Source: Hungatella sp. UBA3402 (lineage in GTDB: Bacteria; Bacillota; Clostridia; Lachnospirales; Lachnospiraceae). From it: a stretch of 11,991 nucleotides of DNA. A model generated the notes under the pieces. It was not told the origin of the DNA and did no database searches. It was given only the letters and a program-made list of their open reading frames with translations. The position numbers were made by a program, and so were the translations under genes. Position 1 is the stretch's first letter. Every line of letters starts with the position of its first letter. Below, one piece after another: positions 6,017-11,991 of this stretch. Location: assembly GCA_002358555.1 (NCBI GenBank), contig DEPC01000217.1, positions 1-11,991 on the forward strand, given 5' to 3'.

Positions 6017-6391
6017 TCAAGGAATCAAATCCACTCCCAATACCAGCAAAGCCCAGTTTTTCACAGCCCAATTTACCAGTATAATTGCTATCCCTACATA
6101 AACTTCCATATGATAATGCTCTGGAGTTCTCTTCCAGCCTCTGGATATCCGTTTCATTTCTGAATGACAGAATATCGTTCTCCCAATTTCTATTCCAATC
6201 ACTATCGCCAAATATCCCACCAAAGGATGATACCACAAGCTTTTTAATATCTCTCCTTTCAGCAGATACTTTACAGCTCTAGTTCCTCCGCATCCAGGAC
6301 AGTATATCCCTGTCGCACAATAAAATAGACAGGGAATCCCCTGCCTAAATAATCCTGCTAATCTTTTAAGAAAAACAATGATACTTTCCAT
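6017..6391 (-). CDS. DUF2752 membrane protein
   Basis: A small integral membrane protein of 124 residues with the hallmark of DUF2752: CLFYCATGIYCPGCGGTRAV (residues 21-40), where the CPGCGGTRA core is nearly invariant in the family. Hydrophobic segments lie at about 54-70 (YHPLVGYLAIVIGIEIG) and 97-120 (VYVGIAIILVNWAVKNWALL), with a basic stretch between (KRISRGWKR). The function of the family is not established; the Cys pair suggests a structural or metal role. I start at 6391 because GGGAG lies 5 bases before that ATG; the ATG at 6403 would overlap this site. The gene starts 27 bases after the aspartate kinase stop, so it is the last gene of that operon, though it need not share its function. 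Confidence 0.85.
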   Translation of the reverse strand: MESIIVFLKRLAGLFRQGIPCLFYCATGIYCPGCGGTRAVKYLLKGEILKSLWYHPLVGYLAIVIGIEIGRTIFCHSEMKRISRGWKRTPEHYHMEVYVGIAIILVNWAVKNWALLVLGVDLIP

Positions 6392-6418
6392 GATATCTCC
6401 CATGAACAGCCTATAAGC

Positions 6419-7627
6419 TTAGTCTGCCAAATCAAAGGCATCATGGACTGTCCTCATTGCCCGCTTCACATCCCCCTCATCAATCAATACTGTAATACGG
6501 ATTTCCGAAGTGGCAATCATTTTAATATTGATATTAGCTCCATACAGCGCTTCAAACATTTTTGCAGCTACACCAGGATTACTGCACATTCCAGCGCCAA
6601 TAATAGAAAGCTTTGCCACACCCTCTTCACTGGTAATATCGTTTGCTGTAATAGAAGCCTTGTTAGTTTCCAGCAAATCCATGGTATCTTGTAAGTCTTC
6701 TTTTGCCACGGTAAAGGAGATATCCTTGCGTTCTTCTCTGCCTATGGACTGAATAATAATATCTACATTGATACGATTTTTTGCCAGCAGATTAAAAATC
6801 TTAAATGCTATGCCTGGCTTATTCTCCACACCAAGAACCGAAATACGGGCCACATTATTATCTGCTGCCACACCACTGACTAACATTCGCTCCACTTTTG
6901 ATGCCTCCTTCACCACCGTTCCTTCAGACCTTGTCAGGCTGGATAATACCACTAAATGTACTCCATATTTTTTTGCCATCTCCACAGACCGATTATGAAG
7001 CACCTTTGCTCCAAGAGAGGCCATTTCCAGCATCTCATCATAGGATACCTCTTTCAACTTTCTGGCATTAGGTACAATTCTAGGGTCTGCAGTATAAACT
7101 CCATCCACATCCGTATAGATCTCACAGGTATCTGCATGAAGTGCTGCTGCCAGAGCCACTGCTGTTGTATCAGAGCCTCCTCTGCCAAGGGTCGTCATAT
7201 CATCATATTTATTGATTCCTTGAAATCCTGTAATAATCACTATTTTTCTAGCATCCAGCTCATGGCGGATACGGTCAGTATCAATTCTCTTGAGTCTGGC
7301 ATTGCCATAAGTAGAGGTTGTCCTCATACAAGCCTGAGCTGCATTTAAAGACACTGCTGGAATTCCCAGAACATTCATAGCCATGGCCATAAGAGATACA
7401 GAGACTTGTTCTCCTGTCACCAAAAGCATATCCAATTCTCGCTTAGGCGGGTGAGGATTGATTTCTAATGCCTTTTTAATCAAGCCATCTGTAGTTTTTC
7501 CCATAGCTGAAAGAACCACAACTACCTGGTTCCCTTTCTGATAATCTTCTACACACCGTCTAGCTACATTAAAAATCCTTTCAGTACTTGCAACAGAACT
7601 GCCGCCAAATTTCTTTACCACCAGCAT
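6419..7627 (-). CDS. lysC: Aspartate kinase (aspartokinase) with two ACT domains
   Basis: It catalyses ATP + L-aspartate to 4-phospho-L-aspartate, the first step to lysine, threonine and methionine, in the cytoplasm. In the 402-residue product the kinase domain spans about 1-235: KFGGSS 6-11, TGEQVS 71-76, TLGRGGSDTTAVALAAAL 146-163 and YTDVDGVYTADPR 171-183. Two ACT domains follow: about 262-330 (ISVLGVENKPGIA) and about 338-400 (LSIIGAGMCSNPGVAAK, SEIRITVLID). The length and layout match the monofunctional, feedback-regulated kinases of the B. subtilis LysC / Corynebacterium Ask type. AAGGAG lies 12 bases before the ATG, a rather long gap. The gene follows hom after 21 bases. A strong internal binding site precedes codon 245, where such kinases are known to begin a separate regulatory subunit. 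I cannot tell which amino acid inhibits it. Confidence 0.97.
   Translation of the reverse strand: MLVVKKFGGSSVASTERIFNVARRCVEDYQKGNQVVVVLSAMGKTTDGLIKKALEINPHPPKRELDMLLVTGEQVSVSLMAMAMNVLGIPAVSLNAAQACMRTTSTYGNARLKRIDTDRIRHELDARKIVIITGFQGINKYDDMTTLGRGGSDTTAVALAAALHADTCEIYTDVDGVYTADPRIVPNARKLKEVSYDEMLEMASLGAKVLHNRSVEMAKKYGVHLVVLSSLTRSEGTVVKEASKVERMLVSGVAADNNVARISVLGVENKPGIAFKIFNLLAKNRINVDIIIQSIGREERKDISFTVAKEDLQDTMDLLETNKASITANDITSEEGVAKLSIIGAGMCSNPGVAAKMFEALYGANINIKMIATSEIRITVLIDEGDVKRAMRTVHDAFDLAD
6893..6910 (-). promoter_or_regulatory. Internal ribosome binding site and GTG start for a lysC beta subunit
   Basis: Inside lysC, AAGGAGG (complement of 6904-6910) stands 8 bases before an in-frame GTG (6893-6895, Val245), with ATG three codons later (Met248). 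Translation from the GTG would give a 158-residue protein made of just the two ACT domains, ending at 6419. This is the same place and size as the internally started beta subunit known for B. subtilis and Corynebacterium aspartokinase. The site is better spaced than the one for the full-length protein. Confidence 0.65.
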
Positions 7628-7648
7628 GTTTCGCGCTTTCTCCTTTAC

Positions 7649-8887
7649 CTACCGTTCGGCACGGATTACCTGAATCACCCTTTGATATTCCGCCGTCAGT
7701 TCTTCTTTTAAAATTTCCATGCTTTCTTCAAAGATAGATTCTTTCATCTCTCCAGTAAGAAATGCAAACTCATTCATTCCTTCTAATTGCACAATTCTGC
7801 ATGTTCCAAAAGCAGCTTCCACCATAACCTTCCGGTCTTCATAGCTGCCAGACACACGGACAAAATACCGATAGATTCCATCTTTGCACGAACAAATCGA
7901 AAGTTTTTCTTCTGTCCATCCGATTGGAATATTAGAATCTAAATGTCTTGCCTGCTCTATCATATCTGCTACAACTGCACTGGCTGTGGGAAGCTTTCCT
8001 GCTCCACTTCCATAATACATGGTAGTTCCCGACATATTGCCTTTTACTATGACTCCATTATAGACATCACTTACTGTATACAGAGGGCTGTTCTTGCCAA
8101 TCATCAAAGGAGCCACCCAGGCATAAACGTTATCTCCTTCCATACGACTAGAACCAACCAGCTTAATCGAAGTTCCCAATGCTTCTGCATAACGGAAATC
8201 AACATCTGTAATTTTTGTGATTCCCTCTGTGGGAATCTCTTCATAATTTACTTCTTTTCCTGTGGCCATAGCTGTCAAAATTGCAATCTTTCTACAGGTA
8301 TCATGACCTTCCACATCAGCTTCTGGATTTCGTTCTGCATATCCCAAAGCTTGAGCTTCTTTTAATGCCCACTCAAAAGAGGTACCTTCTTTATCCATCT
8401 TAGTCAAAATAAAGTTGGTGGTTCCATTTAAAATGCCAGTAATCTCTTCTATCTTCTCACCCATAAGACATCGATAAAATGGGCGAATAATGGGAATTCC
8501 TCCGCCCACACTGGCCTCAAACATAAAATTTACGTGTTTTTTCTTTGCAATAGCAAGAAGCTCTGTCCCATGAGCTGCTACAAGGGCTTTATTGGAGGTA
8601 GCTACATGCTTTCCAGCCTCTAAACATGCCTTTACAAATGGATAGGCTGGTTCAAGACCTCCCATAGTTTCTACCACAATTTTTACCTCGTCATCTTGAC
8701 AAATGACCGAAAAATCATGGACAATCTTTTTCTCCACCGAACTTCCTGGAAAATCTCTGAGATCTAAGATATATTTGACTGAAATCTCCTGTCCTGCTTT
8801 TTCAGTTAATATCTCCTTATTTCTCTCAAGAATCTCATACACACCAGAGCCAATCGTTCCATATCCCATAATCGCAACTTTAATCAT
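7649..8887 (-). CDS. hom: Homoserine dehydrogenase
   Basis: It reduces aspartate 4-semialdehyde to homoserine with NAD(P)H, committing carbon to threonine and methionine. The 412-residue product has the nucleotide-binding fold at the N-terminus (MIKVAIMGYGTIGSGV, G8-x-G10-x-x-G13), the TSNKALVA segment at 98-105, the family signature ILNGTTNFILTK 152-163, and GYAERNPEADVEGHDTCRK 182-200, where D196 and K200 align with the catalytic Asp and Lys of yeast homoserine dehydrogenase. The C-terminal ~80 residues are shaped like the regulatory extension found in Gram-positive Hom enzymes, though a classical ACT motif is not obvious to me. The ATG at 8887 has AGGAGG 5 bases before it, so the longer frame back to 8941 is rejected. 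It lies between the HTH-ACT gene (57-base gap) and lysC (21-base gap). Confidence 0.96.
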   Translation of the reverse strand: MIKVAIMGYGTIGSGVYEILERNKEILTEKAGQEISVKYILDLRDFPGSSVEKKIVHDFSVICQDDEVKIVVETMGGLEPAYPFVKACLEAGKHVATSNKALVAAHGTELLAIAKKKHVNFMFEASVGGGIPIIRPFYRCLMGEKIEEITGILNGTTNFILTKMDKEGTSFEWALKEAQALGYAERNPEADVEGHDTCRKIAILTAMATGKEVNYEEIPTEGITKITDVDFRYAEALGTSIKLVGSSRMEGDNVYAWVAPLMIGKNSPLYTVSDVYNGVIVKGNMSGTTMYYGSGAGKLPTASAVVADMIEQARHLDSNIPIGWTEEKLSICSCKDGIYRYFVRVSGSYEDRKVMVEAAFGTCRIVQLEGMNEFAFLTGEMKESIFEESMEILKEELTAEYQRVIQVIRAER

Positions 8888-8944
8888 TTTATCCTCCTGA
8901 AGAGAATTCTTTTTATGCCTGCTGACTTGACATGCAGTCATAAT

Positions 8945-9388
8945 TTATTCCCTTGCTAATATCTTCACATAATGAACTCCTCGCATTCCCTCCATCTCCT
9001 CAGTCATGCTGGAAAGACTGCCTGTCTCTGCGCGAACTTCCACACTCAAAGTCAAAGTTGCAATGGAATTCACGGGGATACTTTGATAAATCGTCAAAAT
9101 ATTGGCTTTATAAACTGCCACAATACGAAGCAAATCCGATAAAAGTCCCTGTTCATCGTCTATCTGCATAACAAAAGTGACTGTTTTCCCCTTGGTATTA
9201 TCATAAAACGGTAAAATATCATCTTTATATTTGTAAAAGGAGCTGCGACTGATTCCTACCATATCGGTAGCTTCCTGAATGGTCATAGCCTTCTCAGATT
9301 CCAAAAGTTTTTTTGCTTCCACTACCTTTAAAAGAATCTCTGGCACTGCTTTCTGCTTTACTAGATAATATTCTCCTTTCCCGTTCAC
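8945..9388 (-). CDS. pheB: HTH-ACT domain protein, PheB/UPF0735 family
   Basis: A 147-residue protein with an N-terminal helix-turn-helix-like part (about 13-60: AVPEILLKVVEAKKLLES, then TIQEATDMVGISRSSFYKYK) and a C-terminal ACT domain (about 68-145: GKTVTFVMQIDDEQGLLSDL, then ANILTIYQSIPVNSIATLTL). This is the layout of the PheB/UPF0735 family; B. subtilis PheB is encoded beside pheA, and here the partner genes are hom and lysC. It probably senses an amino acid through the ACT domain; DNA binding is inferred from the helix-turn-helix and has not been shown by anything here. The start is a GTG at 9388 with AAGGAGG 9 bases before it; no better start exists. It is the first gene of the operon, behind the promoter at 9453-9481, which fits a local regulator of the aspartate pathway. 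Confidence 0.9.
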   Translation of the reverse strand: MNGKGEYYLVKQKAVPEILLKVVEAKKLLESEKAMTIQEATDMVGISRSSFYKYKDDILPFYDNTKGKTVTFVMQIDDEQGLLSDLLRIVAVYKANILTIYQSIPVNSIATLTLSVEVRAETGSLSSMTEEMEGMRGVHYVKILARE

Positions 9389-9402
9389 AATAATTTCCCT
9401 CC

Positions 9403-9415
9403 TTCACTTTGTGAA
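9403..9415 (-). promoter_or_regulatory. Small hairpin touching the ribosome binding site of the operon's first gene
   Basis: In the transcript TTCAC (complement of 9411-9415) and GTGAA (complement of 9403-9407) form a perfect 5-bp stem with a 3-base loop; its 3' arm runs into AAGGAGG (9398-9404). Upstream in the same leader there is a second dyad, GTACA and TGTAC (about 9428-9439). These could tune translation or be operators; the stem is short. Confidence 0.3.
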
Positions 9416-9452
9416 TGTTCGCAATACATGTACATCTGTACTCATGTGAAAG

Positions 9453-9481
9453 ATATTAGCACAATTAGTTTTCTGGTGCAA
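9453..9481 (-). promoter_or_regulatory. Sigma-A promoter of the pheB-hom-lysC operon
   Basis: On the minus strand TTGCAC, 17 bases, TAATAT, with TGC directly before the -10 (extended -10). The -35 abuts the prfB stop codon. The transcript would start near 9446, leaving a leader of about 58 bases, too short for a T-box or lysine riboswitch. Confidence 0.65.
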
Positions 9482-10601
9482 CTACTTTTTTTCACCACCG
9501 AGACGAAGCCATCTTAAATATGCGCTGATAAATGGGTCTAAACCTCCATCCAAAACAGCATTTACATTGCCGCTTTCTTCATTAGTTCTGTGGTCTTTTA
9601 CCATTGTATATGGTTGAAGCACATAGGAGCGAATCTGATTTCCCCATCCAATCTCAGCCACATCCCCCCGAATATCAGAAAGATTTGCTGCATTTTCCTG
9701 CTGTTTTAAAAGGAATAGCTTAGACTTTAACATCTGCATGGCTTTATCTTTATTCTGAAACTGGGAACGCTCATTCTGACATTGTACTACAATTCCTGTT
9801 GGAATATGTGTGATTCGGATTGCAGAGGAGGTCTTATTGATATGCTGGCCTCCTGCACCACTAGAACGATAGGTGTCAATCCTCAAATCATCTTGGTTAA
9901 TCTCCACATCTAAATCTTCCTTGATATCTGGCATAATATCGCAGGAAACAAAAGAAGTCTGTCGCTTTCCGGCTGCATTAAAAGGAGAAATTCTGACTAA
10001 GCGGTGAACTCCATGTTCAGACTTTAAATATCCATAGACATTTTCTCCATTGATTTGGACAGTCACAGATTTGATGCCTGCCTCATCCCCGTCTAAAAAG
10101 TCCAGCACTTCTGTTGTAAACCCTTTTTTGTCTGCCCAACGGCAATACATGCGGTACAACATACTGCACCAATCGCAGGATTCCGTTCCTCCTGCCCCTG
10201 CATTGAGCCGAAGAATCGCATTGTTATTATCATATTCTCCAGACAACAGAGTTGTAATCCTAAGGGATTCCAATCCCTCCTCAAATTCTGTCAACATCTG
10301 CTGAATCTCTGGAATCACATCAGGGTCATTTTCTTCATAACCCATCTCAATCAAAAGGCCAATTTCCTCATACTGGTTTTCCAGTTTCTGAAAGCCCTCC
10401 ACAGTATCCTTTAAATTCTTGGATTCTTTCATCATCTTGGTGGAGTGTTCTGGGTCATCCCAAAATCCTGGCTCCTCCATGGACCTGTCAAGCTCTGCAA
10501 TTCGCTTTATCTTATTATCCAGGTCAAAGTGAATCCCTCACTTCCACTAATGGTTTGTCATACGTTGATAACGTATATTTGAATTGGTCTAACTCTACCA
10601 T
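9482..10601 (-). CDS. prfB: Peptide chain release factor 2, expressed by programmed +1 frameshift
   Basis: RF2 recognises UGA and UAA stop codons and triggers peptide release. The gene is in two frames. From the ATG at 10601 (AAGG 7 bases upstream) 25 codons run to CTT followed by an in-frame TGA (10524-10526). A +1 shift at CTT-TGA continues as DLDNKIKRIAEL and onward to the stop at 9482, giving 372 residues, the normal RF2 length. The stop-codon-reading tripeptide SPF is present in VRISPFNAAGKRQ, which marks RF2 rather than RF1, and the catalytic GGQ is in SSGAGGQHINKTSSA. The in-frame TGA lets RF2 regulate its own synthesis, a well-known mechanism. It follows secA on the same strand, as in B. 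subtilis. No terminator is seen between prfB and the next operon, so read-through is possible. Confidence 0.96.
10523..10543 (-). promoter_or_regulatory. prfB programmed frameshift site
   Basis: On the minus strand GTGAGGGATTCACTTTGAC contains the slippery CTT, the stop TGA and the conserved following C. A Shine-Dalgarno-like GAGGG stands 5 bases before CTT, two bases further than in E. coli (3 bases after AGGGGG). Bases AAGTGA and TCACTT form a 6-bp inverted repeat with GAGGG's last bases in the loop, so the slippery codon is the 3' foot of a small hairpin. Confidence 0.88.
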
Positions 10602-10724
10602 TGTGTCACCTTCTTTCCTAAATTTTCTTATTCAATATTCAAGCTGCTAACAATAACAAAAAACACAAAATCTACCAGAAAGCAGTTGTCAAATATAGTC
10701 TAACCATACAGATAACCTATTTTA

Positions 10725-10733
10725 ATTATAGCA
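10725..10733 (-). promoter_or_regulatory. Extended -10 promoter candidate for prfB
   Basis: On the minus strand TGCTATAAT, a perfect -10 with the extended TGn, but no good -35 box at 16-18 bases. It follows directly after the long hairpin at 10748-10806 and would give a leader of about 117 bases before the prfB ATG. The bases after it, TTAAAATAG, are the same as after the -10 of the promoter at 5334. Confidence 0.5.
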
Positions 10734-10747
10734 TTGTCATTCTATTT

Positions 10748-10812
10748 ATGGCAGAAAAGCCATGGCTACAGGTTTCCTTCCTCTGTAGCCAAGGCTTTTC
10801 TGCCATTTTTTC
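10748..10812. terminator. Very long hairpin between secA and prfB
   Basis: Arms 10748-10771 and 10783-10806 are 24 bases each and pair with a single mismatch (A opposite A at the 15th pair) around an 11-base loop. On the plus strand the stem is followed by six T, as a terminator should be, yet no plus-strand gene ends here. On the minus strand, where secA ends 89 bases earlier, it is followed by AAATAG rather than a T-run. It most likely ends or protects the secA transcript and separates it from the prfB promoter. Confidence 0.7.
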
Positions 10813-10894
10813 TCCAGCCTCATAACCTTTATCTATGGAAACTCATTATGCTGTAGGCAATGACAGATTAACCTCTAAGAGATTAAGCATGGAA

Positions 10895-11991
10895 CTATCG
10901 TATTCGTCCACAACACTGCTTATACTTCTTACCACTGCCGCAAGGACAAGGGTCATTGGGATAAATCTTAGGAACAACCTTTCTTACAGGCCCCTTTACT
11001 GCACTGTCATCTTTATTGGTTCCTGTCACCTTGGCTGCTGGCTCTCTTTCTACCTTCTGCTCCACACGGATATGACACAAAATCCGTACAGTTTCTTCTT
11101 TTACTGCAGCTGTCATGCCATCAAACATCTCATAGGCACTCATCTTATACTCTACCAATGGATCCCTCTGTCCATAAGCCTGAAGGCCAATTCCTTGGCG
11201 AAGCTGCTCCATATCGTCAATATGGGACATCCATTTATTGTCAATGACTTTCAGAAGAATAACTCGCTCCACCTCTCGAATCTGCTCAGAATCTGCAAAT
11301 TCTGCTTCTTTTGCCTCATACAGCTTAATCGCCATCTCTTTGAGCATATGCTTTAATTCATTCTTCTTCATAGAAGATTTTTGCTCATCTGTGAGAATAA
11401 TGGGCTTTAAAGGAATGATGGGCAGCAATAGGTCATTTAACTCCTTCATCTCCCAAGTATCTGCTGCGGCATCATCTGGAATCGCCATATCCACTGCATG
11501 TTCTACAATATCTGTAACCATCTTGAGAATCACTTCACGCATATTATCGCCGTCCAGTACTTTCCGACGTTCTGCATAGATAACTTCTCGTTGCTCATTG
11601 GCAACTTCATCATATTTTAATAGATTCTCACGGATTCCATAGTTATTGTTCTCAATCTTCTTCTGGGCCTTCTCAATGGCATTGGACAACATCTTGTGCT
11701 CAATCTGTTCTCCCTCTGGAACTCCCAGGGCATTGAACATATCCATCAGACGTTCAGAGCCAAAAAGTCTCATCAAATCATCTTCCAGAGAAATGTAAAA
11801 TCTGGATGCTCCTGGGTCTCCTTGACGTCCAGAACGTCCTCTTAGCTGATTATCAATTCGTCTAGACTCATGACGTTCTGTACCAATAATCATCAATCCA
11901 CCGGCTGCTTTAGACTCTTCATCTAATTTAATATCCGTACCACGTCCTGCCATATTCGTCGCAATCGTAACCGCACCGTGTTCACCCGCAT
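10895..11991 (-). CDS. secA: SecA preprotein translocase ATPase, C-terminal part
   Basis: SecA drives export of unfolded preproteins through SecYEG with ATP. The window holds the last 364 residues or so; the N-terminus lies beyond the right edge. Visible are the end of the second helicase domain (EHGAVTIATNMAGRGTDIKL, then QLRGRSGRQGDPG with the arginine finger region), FYISLEDDLMRLFG, the long scaffold helix and wing (YDEVANEQREVIYAERRKVL), the two-helix finger region (WMSHIDDMEQLRQGIGLQAY, then DPLVEYKMSAYEMF), a variable linker, and the zinc-binding tail CPCGSGKKYKQCC (C-x-C-x8-C-C), which contacts SecB or ribosomes in other bacteria. The reading frame is open to the window edge. The gene is followed by the long hairpin at 10748 and then prfB. 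Confidence 0.97.
   Translation of the reverse strand, partial: AGEHGAVTIATNMAGRGTDIKLDEESKAAGGLMIIGTERHESRRIDNQLRGRSGRQGDPGASRFYISLEDDLMRLFGSERLMDMFNALGVPEGEQIEHKMLSNAIEKAQKKIENNNYGIRENLLKYDEVANEQREVIYAERRKVLDGDNMREVILKMVTDIVEHAVDMAIPDDAAADTWEMKELNDLLLPIIPLKPIILTDEQKSSMKKNELKHMLKEMAIKLYEAKEAEFADSEQIREVERVILLKVIDNKWMSHIDDMEQLRQGIGLQAYGQRDPLVEYKMSAYEMFDGMTAAVKEETVRILCHIRVEQKVEREPAAKVTGTNKDDSAVKGPVRKVVPKIYPNDPCPCGSGKKYKQCCGRIR

Noticed and set aside
5970..6236. Second minus-strand frame overlapping the end of the DUF2752 gene
   Set aside because: It is a shifted reading of the same bases; the DUF2752 frame carries the recognisable family motif and membrane segments.
8888..8941. N-terminal extension of homoserine dehydrogenase
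   Set aside because: The added residues match no part of the family; the ATG at 8887 has AGGAGG and directly begins the nucleotide-binding fold.
9389..9452. T-box or lysine riboswitch ahead of the amino-acid operon
   Set aside because: The leader is only about 58 bases, with no T-box sequence and no room for either structure.
10524..10526. Reading the TGA in prfB as a disabling mutation
   Set aside because: CTT-TGA-C with an upstream SD-like element is the conserved programmed frameshift of RF2 genes, and the protein continues perfectly in the +1 frame.
10664..10692. TTGACA as -35 of a second prfB promoter
   Set aside because: At 16-18 bases the -10 candidates (TTTTGT, TTTGTG, TTGTGT) are poor, so it was not listed.

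Overview
The window looks like chromosomal DNA of a low-GC Gram-positive bacterium, most likely a clostridial Firmicute of the Lachnospiraceae type. This is judged from strong AGGAGG ribosome binding sites, sigma-A promoters with extended -10 boxes, the secA-prfB neighbourhood, and the style of the encoded proteins; no search could be run. A gene behind a sigma-28 (SigD-type) flagellar promoter suggests a motile organism.

Left part (1-4235). On the minus strand lies a two-component system in which the sensor kinase gene (447-1964) comes first and overlaps the start of its OmpR-type response regulator gene (1-472, cut by the window edge). Divergent from it, on the plus strand, a sigma-28-type promoter (2225-2251) precedes a small uncharacterised, probably motility-linked protein (2301-2912) that ends at a strong hairpin terminator. 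A DUF4238-family gene (3020-4159) follows directly on the same strand. It is visibly AT-rich and has no clear promoter of its own.

Middle part (4236-6016). This is a loose accessory stretch on the minus strand. It has an exported 92-residue protein extremely rich in Cys and His (4951-5229), with its own promoter and a long-armed inverted repeat in its leader. Next comes a 67-residue XRE-type DNA-binding protein (4611-4814), closed by a hairpin and a rho-independent terminator. Upstream is the wreck of a RelB/DinJ-type antitoxin gene (5554-5774, frameshifted) with no recognisable toxin.

Right part (6017-11991), all minus strand. A promoter at 9453-9481 drives an amino-acid operon: an HTH-ACT protein of the PheB family, homoserine dehydrogenase (hom), aspartate kinase (lysC, with a convincing internal start for a separate regulatory subunit) and a small DUF2752 membrane protein. 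Upstream are prfB, with the conserved programmed +1 frameshift at CTT-TGA, and the 3' end of secA, separated by a very long near-perfect hairpin. The operon links aspartate phosphorylation and homoserine formation (threonine, methionine and lysine supply), with several ACT domains as likely amino-acid sensors.

The most interesting items are the Cys/His-rich exported protein (the predicted mature N-terminus would be a metal-binding His-Gly-His-His), the sigma-28-controlled orphan gene, the internal start in lysC, and the DUF4238 gene placed behind a terminator.
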